Assembly: GCA_036245805.1 (NCBI GenBank)
Contig: BTRK01000002.1
Coordinates: forward strand, 1,426,001 to 1,490,000
From: Pristionchus mayeri
Taxonomy: Eukaryota > Nematoda > Chromadorea > Rhabditida > Neodiplogasteridae
Length of the DNA stretch: 64,000 nt
Direction of reading: 5' to 3'
Under the pieces are notes generated by a model. The model saw only the letters and a list, made by a program, of their open reading frames with translations. It ran no database searches and had not been told where the DNA came from. A program made the position numbers and the translations under genes. Below are positions 23,305 through 33,700 of this stretch, one piece after another (the stretch's first letter is position 1; each line of letters starts with the position of its first letter).

Positions 23305-24345
23305 CGTCTTCATAGACTTCGCAAAAGCGTTCGATTCTGTGGAGTTTAGCGGCGTGTGGAGTGCGCTTTGTCAACAAGGTGTTCATTCAAAAAGCGTCAA
23401 TACAATGAGAGATGTATATGATCGTGCTGAAGTTTTCGTGAAAGTAGGAAGAAGCAAAGTTCCAATCGAAGGTGGGGAGAGGTGTCCGTCAAGGAGATAT
23501 CTCCACACTTATTCAATTGTGTATTGGAAAGTGTCTTCCGTGAGCTTGAATGGGCGAATTATGGAATCAGCATAGATGGAAAGAAAATGAACCACTTACT
23601 GTATGCAGACGATATTGTCTTAATTTCCCACGACCCAAAAGAAATATCGCTAATGCTGGTTGAACTAGTGAAGGAAAGTGCAAAAGTCGGATTAACGATC
23701 AATAATAAGAAAACTGTCGCCATGTCAAATAGAAATCAATCCCCATTTTTCATAGATAAAGATCAATTGATTTATGTGAACAGTTTAATTTACCTTGGCG
23801 TCCGCTTATCATTCGATAATATTCTTCTGCTAGAAATTAATAGGAGGATCGGAAGCAATTGGAAAGCGTTTAACCGTTTTCATGATTTTCTTACAAACAA
23901 ATGCGTTGCAATGGGATTAAAAGCAAGAGTCTACCGAATGTGTATCGAACCTGCGCTCCTGTGAAGTATGGAGCACTACGAAGAAAGTAATATCAAGGTT
24001 GATAGTAGCTCAACGCTCGATGATGAGAAAAATGGCAAACGTAACGAGGATGGATAGAAAAACAAATGAATGGCTCTCAAACAATGTGCCCCTTCAAGAT
24101 ATTCGAGCAACGCAGAGGAAATGGAAATGGGCGAGAAAGATAGCTTTGTTGAATGATGGAAGATGGACGCAGCGATTGGCTCAATGGACAACTTTGAACA
24201 GAGAAAGACCGATAGGAAGGCCCAAAATGAGGTGGCGAGACGAACTTGTGTGCCACTTGGGAGTTAATTGGGCCGACAAAAGCAGAAGATACCCCGATAA
24301 GTGGAACGATTGAATGATTCAACAGACCCTTGACCTGATGTTTGA
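23305..24345 (+). pseudogene. 5'-truncated RTE-type non-LTR retrotransposon (reverse transcriptase)
   Basis: Begins inside the RT domain at FIDFAKAFDSV, continues with GVRQGDISPHLFN, the catalytic YADDIVLISHD and the GLTINNKKT and YLGV motifs. Past the RT domain it has CEVWSTTKKVISRL and the C-terminal RPIGRPKMRWRDEL motif typical of RTE/BovB-like ORF2. A +1 frameshift precedes GVRQGD (about 23475), and a second break lies between PALL and CEVW at about 23963, where two residues' worth of sequence seems lost. No 5' half or endonuclease domain is present. An inactive remnant. Confidence 0.88.
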
Positions 24346-24430
24346 ATAATTTGATTTGAACTGTGTAAAAAAATGAAGATTTCGCCAATGATGTCAGATT
24401 TCGCAACTCCGGTCTGCTGCTACTGTTACG

Positions 24431-24601
24431 AGCAGTACATTCGCCTCCTTGAACGTCCGGCAGCCATATGTCCCTCTAATACCCAACTTCCAGTTCTTCC
24501 CTCACTCGCGAAGCATCGAAACTGATCTGGAAGTGCAGGTAACCCACGCCGATGCAGCCCCGTCATCGAACCAGCTTCGCCCTCGGAGAAGCCCGAGAAG
24601 A
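24431..24601 (+). pseudogene. fragment related to the 19260-19500 exons, cut by the Mutator element
   Basis: After CAG the frame reads YIRLLERPAA, related to VHFLERTGAA at 19270. Further on, CCCACGCCGATG and CTCGGAGAAGCCCGAGAAGA match 19440-19490. The element at 24610 starts 8 bases beyond the end of this similarity. Confidence 0.5.
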
Positions 24602-24686
24602 ACCCCGACGGGGGTATGACATTTGAGCAACGACATTTGCACAACGGGGTAAAATACGACAATTGAGCAACTAATTTTGCACAACC

Positions 24687-25215
24687 GACATTTGCGCAAC
24701 GGGCCATAACTCCCTTCAGAATCATAATAGAGCGCCCTGATTGGGTACGTTGGGTATCTATGGGTCCAAGCAACCGTACCCACACTGATCTTTGGTCATT
24801 CTCCTCTGGGGCGACATTTGCGCAACGGGCCATAACTCCCTTCAGAATCATCGTAGAGCGTCCCGATTGGGTACTTTGGGTCTCCATGGGTCCAAGCAAC
24901 CGTACCCACACTGATCTTTGGTCATTCTCCCCTGGGGCGACATTTGCGCAACGGGCCATAACTCCCTTCAGAATCATCGTAGAGCGTCCCGATTGGGAAC
25001 GTTGGGTCTCCATGGGTCCAAGCAACCGTACCCACACTGATCTTTGGTCATTCTCCCCTGGGGCGACATTTACGCAACGGACCATAACTCCCTTCAGAAT
25101 CATCGTAGAGCGTCCCGAATGGGTACGATGGGTATCTATGGGTTCAGGCAACCGTACCCACACTGATCTTTGGTCATTCTCCCCTGGGGCGACATTTGCG
25201 CAACGGGCCATATTG
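24687..25215 (+). repeat. 126-bp tandem array in the left TIR (4 units and a part)
   Basis: Units start with GACATTTGCGCAACGG at 24687, 24813, 24939, 25065 and 25191, exactly 126 bases apart. Because 126 is a multiple of 3, long open frames run through on both strands; these are not genes. Units differ at only a few bases. Confidence 0.95.
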
Positions 25216-25415
25216 CCTCTTTATTGATTCAATTATGAATTAATCTAATTTTCGGACAATTAATGCCATATTGGCATACATGATTACTCTTTAATTAAAT
25301 TTACTGGCCTATAATTGGTTTTGTTGTTTATTTGCATGCCGATTTAATCCAATTAACTGTCATCTTGAGTCAATTTTTAATGTTGCGCTCACTCTCGACT
25401 GTTCAATCTTACTGA

Positions 25416-27293
25416 ATGGCTGCTCCCTCTAGGTGTGTTTACCTTTTCATACCTCTGTATTATTTATTGCTATTTATTAGGCAACTGTCTGGCACGATCC
25501 GATCTAGTCGCGGGAATCAGCTATTGTACGACATTGACGGGAACGAGTATCGTCACTACCACACAAATAAGGATGGAGAGGAATTGTGGAGGTTGTAATT
25601 TTTCTCTTTTGATCAATTTTTACCTATTTTATTGCATTTGCTTATCCCACAGATGTACGGTGCGCAACTGCAAAGGCAAGGCTTTCGAACGAGGAGGGAA
25701 GGCGGAGATGTACGCAGACCATAGTCATCTTCCTCCTGATTTCAAGGACGAGGTACGATATAATGGCTTTACAATCGTCCTAATTTCCCCTTAATGACTG
25801 TCTCTCTTCATTTTTTTTACTTTATCCAGGTTCGGATGGTGAGAAAGGCCGCGAAACATCTAAGGGAACAAGGAGTACCTACTGGAGCAGTCGTTGATCG
25901 GCTCGTGACTCAAGCCCCTGCTCATCTCCAGCCATTCCTCAACGATGAAGCGATTGTACGACAGGTTCAGCGTGCAGTTGAGTGCCCCGGGAAGAAGACT
26001 TGGCCAGCAGCAATCGATGCTCGACGATTTGGTGAGAATCTCTTCTTTTCTCTCCGTATCTAGTACCTGCTCTCCAGCTTGCTCGTTTCTACGATTCGAT
26101 AACTGCTCGCAGTTCCCTGGTCCGGACCCACTAGCTGTCAAAATTCTCGCAACAGACCAAGGTTTATCTAGCTTATTTTAATACGTAGAAAAATTTGAAT
26201 CTGATTATAGGCCTAGATTTGCTTCGAAACCTGGATTGGTCCATTGATGGAATTTTATTCGGCGCCTACTCCTTTCGAGCAACTTCTAATTATTGGATAT
26301 CAAGTATGAAACGTATTTCTATACTGTATCAGACCATTTGTAGGATTCCCATCTTTTTTATCCCTGTGTGTATGCGTTTTTGTGTGGAAAACACACATCT
26401 TCGTATCGGAAAGTTTTCGACTGGTTGAATCAGAATGGGGTTCCTTCTCCTCTCACAGCGTCGATGGGTTTGTATCAATGAATATATGTACGTCAGTTTA
26501 AGATTTTACATTCAGATTTCGAGAAGGGACTTTCGAACGCACTCAATGCGATTTTTCCGAATACCGTGATCTCTCGATGCGCTTTTCACTACTTCAAGGC
26601 GGTCTACTCCAAGCTCCAGGTAAGATACGATTTCCTAAGACTGGACATTATGCGATTCACAATCAGTCAATTGGTCTTTCCCCTCTCTACGGTACGCCGG
26701 CATATCGTAACTACTTCAAGTCTGCAATGGCTCTCGCATTTGTCGACCCACTCGATGTCCCTTCCTACTTTGACAAGCTGAAGGAGGAAGCGTTGGACAA
26801 TCTTCCGATAGCCAGCATTGGTGATTCAAAAAGTGAGTCAACTATCTGCATAGCTTCAGATATAATTTTAATTTGATGTTATTTCTGCAGGATTCTTTGA
26901 ATATCTGGAAGCAACCTATGTCAGCAGTCTCGCGCCAAACGGAATTCGTCGGACTCCTCAATATCCGATCACTACGTGGAACGTGTATCATCGCGTACTC
27001 AATGGGCAGCAGATCGGCAATTCAACCATTGAATGATACAACAGCAAATTTAAGGTGAGAAATTCAATTATATCATTATTTAATTATTGCGCAATTAAAT
27101 TATTTTAATCCGAAATTAAAACCAAAATTGTTCATTTTCACAATTACAGGCCGTTCCTGCCAACTCAAGTGCTCAGAAAGTGGCGGAGATTCTTCTCGAG
27201 CACCAGCAATCCAACAGGTCCAAGCTCACGGCGGCCACCTCACTCCAATTGACGCTCGCCCAGACGTATCCGCAGAAGCCCACTTCTGCTAAG
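25416..27293 (+). pseudogene. FLYWCH-type Mutator-like transposase, 11 exons, one frameshift and one stop
   Basis: Exons: 25416-25432, 25481-25591, 25653-25752, 25830-26031, 26078-26161, 26211-26303, 26344-26467, 26516-26619, 26667-26832, 26891-27054, 27150-27293. Exons 2-3 form a FLYWCH zinc finger (NQLLYDIDGNEYRHYHTNKD ... WRCTVRNC ... DHSH; Cys-Cys-His-His present). Exon 5 has DPLAVKILATDQG and exon 6 LDWSIDG then FYSAPTPFEQLLIIGYQ, the first DDE region. Exon 7 reads CVYAFLCGKHTSSYRKVFDW, exon 8 DFEKGLSNALNAIFPN and CAFHYFKA (second catalytic Asp and the C-x-x-H motif). Exon 10 has WNVYHRVLNG. A frameshift lies in exon 6 at about 26252, right after the DG of the first catalytic Asp. TGA replaces a sense codon at 27034. 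Otherwise phases agree throughout, so the loss of function is recent. Confidence 0.88.
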
Positions 27294-27480
27294 GTGCACT
27301 CACAAAGGAAGACTGCGATTTCTAATGGTTCTTTAGGAAAGTCTGAAATTGACCACCTGTTTGCTCTATGTGCCTATGTTCATGTTATTTAATTGTTTTC
27401 TCTCAATAACGATAAAACAATTACTTTTCGATAATTGCTCAACAGCGTGAGATTGTTGTCAATTCCATTGCGCAAATGTC

Positions 27481-27858
27481 GCCCCAGGGGAGAATGACCA
27501 AAGATCAGTGTGGGTACGGTTGCTTGGACCCATGGAGACCCAACGTACCCAACCGGGACGCTCTACGATGATTCTGAAGGGAGTTATGGTCCGTTGCGCA
27601 AATGTCGCCCCAGGGGAGAATGACCAAAGATCAGTGTGGGTACGGTTGCCTGAACCCATAGATACCCATCGTACCCATTCGGGACGCTCTACGATGATTC
27701 TGAAGGGAGTTATGGCTCGTTGCGCAAATGTCGCCCCAGGGGAGAATGACCAAAGATCAGTCTGGGTACGGTTGCTTGGTCGCATAGATACCCAACGTAC
27801 CCAATCGGGACGCTCTACGATGCCTCTGAAGGGAGTTATGGCCCGTTGCGCAAATGTC
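27481..27858 (-). repeat. 126-bp tandem array in the right TIR (3 units)
   Basis: Reverse-complement copies of the left-array unit; the word TTGCGCAAATGTC ends at 27480, 27606, 27732 and 27858. One unit fewer than the left array. Confidence 0.95.
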
Positions 27859-28103
27859 GCTTGCGCACCTGATTTTGCTGTTGCGCAAATGTCGTTGCTC
27901 AAATGTCATACGCCCACCCCGACCACTACCCGACCACCCCTCCCCCCACAGTAAAACATGAAATACATGATACAAATTCTTCTTCTGCATTCTCCTCCTT
28001 ATCACTCTCATCAGAATCGCTACTGCAAGTAGCATCAACATGGGGAGTAGTGTAGATATCAATTTCAGCGAATTAGGTGATGAAGAAGAGGGTGAGAGGA
28101 GGC

Positions 28104-28262
28104 ATGGTTTGTTAACACTACTATCTCCAAAGTAGTGTTAACAAACCATGCGGCTATTTTTAGATTGCAGTGGAAAACATTCCAAGAGGAAATAACAAAT
28201 TTGAATTCCCGCAATTTCATATTTCGGCTCCCAGTAGATAGCAACTTGAAATTTGGAGCTGA
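28104..28262. repeat. dispersed repeat with hairpin (also at 38296-38430)
   Basis: GCATGGTTTGTTAACACTAC and its inverse form a hairpin at 28104-28151. The following ~110 bases, including CAAATTTGAATTCCCGCAAT and CCCAGTAGATAG, recur at 38296-38430. Confidence 0.65.
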
Positions 28263-28601
28263 AAACTCATAACCACTCCATCTCTTCAAATTTCATGTTT
28301 TCAAGTCGATATATCTACTGGAGCGGAGCTAATCATATATAAAATCAGGACAGTCGTGTCATTTGAATATATTGTCGCAGAAAATATGTTCGGCCGAGCA
28401 GAGAACAACAATATCTCAATAATCGGTTCTTTATCCGAATCATGTTTAGTCTAGGCATTGCAAGTGGTCTAGTCCATCACTACGATGGGGACAATCTTCT
28501 TCTCCACTGCAGACACTGCAGCCATCATCTGCAAAGACGAATTCAGAAGGGAGAGAGACAACGTTCGCCACTTTTGACCCACCCCTCCCCTATCCCACTT
28601 A

Positions 28602-29713
28602 CAGTCGCGCCCATAAGTCACCGGACACTTTTGGAATGGGTTTGAACTTTTTGCACAGGAAATATATCATTCTGAAGCTAGGACGTTGTGCACCAAATTC
28701 ATCGGAGATTTTTCTTTTTGATATTGGGGTATGATGCCTAGTCATTGCGTAGTGATGACGCAATAGAAATGTAATTTTTCAAAACGTTATTATTCTTGCT
28801 TGAATTTTTCCCTGCTCGCCAAACTTTGTGAGACTGGAGTCATGCACGAGACCTACCCAGAAAAAAAATTGAGGCACCGCAGATTTGCTGCAGCCTGTCT
28901 GCAAAATCGTCGAAAATTCAGATCTCGGCTCCTAGTCAAGTTAGAGACTGGTTCAAGGCATCAAAATGATCGCCATCACGATAACAGATGATCCTGAGAA
29001 TATAAAAACAATATCTCGAAATTTACCCTCAGGGCATAAAAAAATCACTTTTGTGCATGACCATTTTTTGGACAATAACAACTACATGGAGTTAAAAAAT
29101 CTGACTTTCACGTAGGCATGTTCAAAATGTATTGAAGATCTGATTCCCAACTTAATAGAGTGTTTGGATAACTTTCCCGCCCGCGGCGATCTGTTTCCTG
29201 AGGTATCCGGAAACGTCCGGAAACACCTTGTTTACCACTATGGGTGAGAGAGTGCAGACGACGACAGTGCGTAAACAGGGTGTTTCCCGACCCTAGTATA
29301 CGGGCAGGAAAGCTATCCAAACACTCTAAAAAGTTGGGAATCATATCACTAATACATTTTTAACATTCTTTTTTAACAAAAAAACAAAAAATAACAAAAC
29401 AAAAAATAAAACAAAAAACAAAAAATAGATTTTTACCTAACTTCCCCACAAATTTATGATTGCCCAAAAATGACTCCAGACTCACAAAGTTTGGCGAGCT
29501 GGGGAAAATCCAAGCAAGAATAATAACGCTTTGAAAAGTTACATTTCTATTGCGTCATCACTACGCAATGACTAGGCAATGACTACCCCAATATCACAAA
29601 GAAAAATCTTCGATGAATATGGTGCACAACGTCCTAGCTTCAGAATGATATAATTCCTGTGCAAAAAGTTCAAACCTATTCCAAAAGTGTCCGGTGACTT
29701 ATGGGCGCGACTG
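28602..29713. mobile_element. Tc1-like fold-back element with ~245-bp TIRs, flanked by TA
   Basis: Starts CAGTCGCGCCCATAAGTCAC and ends with its exact inverse; TA lies at 28600-28601 and 29714-29715. Both arms (28602-28848 and 29470-29713) match with few mismatches. No transposase is seen in the ~620-bp centre, which instead carries a nested MITE at 29141-29343. Non-autonomous Tc1/mariner-type element. Confidence 0.88.
29141..29343. mobile_element. nested MITE with ~43-bp inverted termini
   Basis: TGATTCCCAACTTAATAGAG at 29141 is mirrored by CTCTAAAAAGTTGGGAATCA ending 29343; the match continues through TGTTTGGATA...CCCG. Internally CCGGAAACGTCCGGAAACA is palindromic. Confidence 0.75.
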
Positions 29714-29715
29714 TA

Positions 29716-30743
29716 TATGTATGTCTTTATAAAGACCCCTCGTATGCGGCTTTTTTGGCGCGAAAATTTGCATTCAGGGATAACTTTTCACGAGGAATTT
29801 AATGAACATACTTAAAAGTACGCCTGGCATGTAACATTTTTACGACGACTAATTTGATAATTTAAATGGCGATATTTTTTTCCCAGGTGAGCTAGCGTTT
29901 CACTTCTAACATTAAAAATGCTTATCTCGTCGAGCTCTTTCAGAATTACTATATATGTAAGGTCTTTGCATAAGCCGTTCAAAAGATACAAAAACAGACC
30001 GCACAAATTCAGCGCATCACACGAAATGATGGGTCAGAGATACGGCTTTCTAAGGTTGATTTTCGAACTCTACGTGAAAAGTTAACCCTAGGGAGATCTT
30101 AAAAGCAGTACTTTATTTTTCGCTGTACGGCCAATGGTGAATTCTCTCAGATAGTCACTCTTATATTTAAAAAAAAAGGCACATGGTACTATTTTTGCTA
30201 TCTTTCGTCATCTGGAAAGATGACTTCAGAAGGGATAGAAGCAACTTTTCATTCCACTTTTCAACTCGCCTTGTGGAATGCCGACAGGATTCCGCACACG
30301 TTCTCGTTCTCGCAGCAGCTTTCGTCCAGATGGGGAATCACCTCAAGGATAGACTATATAATTTTTATTTTTTTATTTTTTTTATTTATTGTTATTTTTA
30401 ACGTTGCGTTTTCCAGATGGGGTGCAGGAGAATGCCCTGTAGGAGACAGCAGACACGTGAGACACGGGTCTGCAGTTTCCTACAGAGCATTATTACAGGG
30501 AGGAAAGATAAAGAGTGCATAGAAATGGACAGAATGGTCTCATCCAGATGAGTTACGAAAAACTCCGTAATTCGGACCGTTGTATCTTCCTTTTGATCGC
30601 TCTTTCAATCGTTATATAGGCTAGAGAGTGTGTGAAATGAAGATACTCAAATTATTTTGCACGAAATATGAGATTCGCAGCATGCGTAAATTGCACAATA
30701 TTCCCAATTCTAACTCGAGCCAGTTAATAGCAGTGGATTTATC
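29716..30743. other. intergenic stretch, nothing recognised
   Basis: AT-rich DNA between the fold-back element and the 3' end of the minus-strand gene. TATTTTTTTTATTTATT-type runs lie at about 30360-30400. No exon with convincing splice signals. Confidence 0.45.
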
Positions 30744-33700
30744 TCAAACTGCAAAATGACCACTGACCGCATCGGTGACCCACTGCTGCAGGCTGGTGCG
30801 AGTGTTGAGATGCGCCTGGAAATCGATATTTGGTTAACTCTTAACTCTCTCATTCTCAGATCTTCCTGCTCATAATTGTTGGAAATACGATGGGAGATGG
30901 CGAGCTCGTTTCGCCTCCTCTCCATTTATTTCGCAGTACGAGAAAGGCGAGGCATAACTAGCTCTCGCTTCCTTCCCCTCGCATTGTCGACGTATAGTCG
31001 CGCCGGAAAGTCATCGGATACATGTTGAATTATCTGCCACGTTTTTCCCCGAATGACGCATTTCATACGGGAAAAGTTCATAAAGTTCATAAAGTTTCCA
31101 TTTCATAAAGTTTCAGGTTACTTTCAGGCGCTACAGCATTATCCTCACCATATCGGCGAGAACTCCGATGCACACCCTCTTCTCAATGCTGAACAGTCCA
31201 TCTGGCGGCGCCCAGGTGACGTCGAGAATGTGTCCCGACCAGCACACGTCGAGCAGATGCAGCAACTCGGTCATCGACGCAGACGGATTGCGAGTCTGCA
31301 AGGTTCGATCCCTGTCCGGGGCGAGACATTGTTTTGCCAAAATTTGTTTCTCTTTTTTTAAGAGAACATTGTTAAGTGTCAGTCGTTGCACACAAATCAC
31401 AGTCGTTGTCGACGTATTCCATACTCTTTCTTTATTTCTTATGCCAAACAATATGAAAAATGTTTTAATAATTATTGAAATTTTGCAATTTGCTATTTTG
31501 TCAGTAACTCACGTCCATAGCCAGGGCCTTGCTGCAGATCTCTCGTCCCCATTGAGGAGTGACATCTTTGCAAAATTTATTCTGAACAAATAACATTTTT
31601 TGAGAACCTTTGGGATTTTAAACTGTAGCTTTTGGCCAGTAATCATTGGTTGAAGAGTATTCCACTCATCTGGGCAGAGCAAAACAAATGCCGATCACTC
31701 ATTTCGCAAAGCTTTCCCGCTTGTTTTGGCCGAAAGGAAAGAGTTTCACGAAATGAGGGATTAAAATTTTTGAGCAGCCCAGATTCGTGCATATATTGCC
31801 TGACAATAAAAATGTATTGATTGATTGATGCTAACCCCGAAGATGCTCATGAGCTTCTTTGTGATGCCATTGTTGTTGCATCTGATATCGGGCAGAGGAA
31901 CTTCGGCGCCGTAGGCAATGCGAATGGCCTGCTCATAATAAGTGTCCTGATACCATCTATTCATATTCAATCAGTCCATCAATTCGAATAGCAAATTGCG
32001 TAAATGATTCGTTATTCGTTCCTCTGTAGGTCGGATGAGAACCACAAGTATACCCTACATTATTCGCAAACATTTTACTACAATATGAGAAGTGAATGTA
32101 AAAATACTGGACAAGGCAACTTTTTTTGGTTCTCATCTGCTAGTTTATCATTCGACCTAATGCCCCTGAACTGAAGTATCCGTTTTCGATTTTACATGAT
32201 GTAGTGTTGTGCAAATGAACAGAAAAGTAAATTCCGGACTACGGACCGCTCGAGATATTCGAACAGCTCGAAAAGTGAACAGCCGCGAGGGGAGGGGAAA
32301 GTGAACACGGAATGATTGGGGAGTTCAGATTTGAGGGAGAGAGGGGAGTTCAGATTAATGTGAACTAGTTCACATTTTGATTGGAAGAAGAAAACATCAC
32401 TATTATCAAAATAGATATTGTAATTTTTATTCAAATTCACTTTAAATTTATGACTAATTGTAACTTTTCTTTCTCTATCGAATAAAAGGGGATTTTTGAG
32501 CGAAATTTGAAGATTTAAATTTAAATAACATTATGCATATTCAGTAAAACAAACATGAAGTGCGACCGAATATTTCGTGAAAGGATATTATTTGAGCATA
32601 AACTATTTTAAAAATCCAATTTTAGCGAATTTAGTCGTTTGGCTGAAAATATTATTTTACAACTTCTTGAGACTGAACATCGTTTACGCATTTACTCAAA
32701 TGTATCAAAATTTTCATTTTCAAATAACGCGTTCAAATCCCGTTTCATTCGATAGAGAATGAAAGGTCATGATGAGTCATACATTTCCAATGTATTTGAA
32801 TACACATTACAATATGTATAATGAAAATAGTGATGTTTTCTTCTTCACATCGAAATGTGAACAAAATGTGAACTAGTTCACATAAATCTGAATTCCCCTC
32901 TCTCCTTCAAATCTGAACTGCCCAATAATTCTGTGTTCACTTTCCCCTCCCCTCGCGGTTGTTCACTTTTCATGCGGTTCGAACTGACCGCTCAATGCGA
33001 ACTCGAGGGCAGGAAATGTTCGGATTTCACTGTTCATTTGCACAACACTAATCGGATGTATGCTAAAGAATTTATGTTATTAGCTTGCTAAAAAAAAGTA
33101 TAAAGGAATAACTAAAATTCTCACGAGTCTCACTGCGCTGTCGCAGAGTCCGAGCATCTTCACTGGCTGACCCTTCGGCTGTTCCTACAAGAACTTAATT
33201 TGGTCAACAACAACAACAAGATCGATAACAACAATAACAACAACAACAACAACAAAAGATCAATGACAATAACAAACTTCGAGATAGCGGAGGAAGGAGG
33301 GGGTAACATTGCCCTTAGCGAAGGCCGACTTGTGCACGTTATAGATGGTCTTGGTCTCATGAATACAGCTAATGCACGGGCGATCGGCGTCAACAGAGCC
33401 CTGAATGGCCAGCTCAGAAATGGCCCTAGGTCGGATGCGAACTAAGACGTCAAGCCGACGTCGATAATTCAAAGGCTGCATGCCGTCATAGTTCTCATCG
33501 GACCTAGTGCAGCTGGAAATGTTTCCACAGGAAAAACCTATCATATGTACATATGATTGCAACGAGATATTATAGTTAGACACTCTGATTTAGTTATGGT
33601 CTCCATGATATACCACGGGTCTCCTGTAAAAGTGTAGGAAAACGGGCCACTTTTGCTACTAGAATATATTTTATGCATCCGATTTCGATTAAAGCGGGAG

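Larger units (their letters stand above)
24610..27915 (+). mobile_element. complete Mutator-like element with tandem-repeat-bearing long TIRs
   Basis: Ends are GGGGGTATGACATTTGAGCA on the left and the mirror image (GGGCGTATGACATTTGAGCA on the opposite strand) on the right. Both are flanked by the same 8 bases, ACCCCGAC (24602-24609 and 27916-27923), fitting the 8-11 bp target duplication of Mutator elements. The TIRs are about 606 bp (left) and 450 bp (right), and most of each is an array of a 126-bp unit in opposite orientation. Between them lies an intron-containing FLYWCH/MULE transposase gene. Total 3.3 kb. Structure resembles 'foldback' elements but with a recognisable Mutator transposase. 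Confidence 0.9.

Noticed and set aside
23048..23386. 112-codon minus-strand frame
   Set aside because: It spans the edge of the RTE fragment, lies opposite its coding strand and has no splice context.
24426..25227. Long open frames of 155 and 261 codons on opposite strands
   Set aside because: They lie in the 126-bp tandem array of the Mutator-like TIR and repeat the same peptide every 42 residues.
31260..31330. Possible tRNA T-arm (GGTTCGATCCC)
   Set aside because: The stretch is explained by an in-phase minus-strand exon and its acceptor (TTGCAG at 31296-31300); no D-arm or acceptor stem fits.
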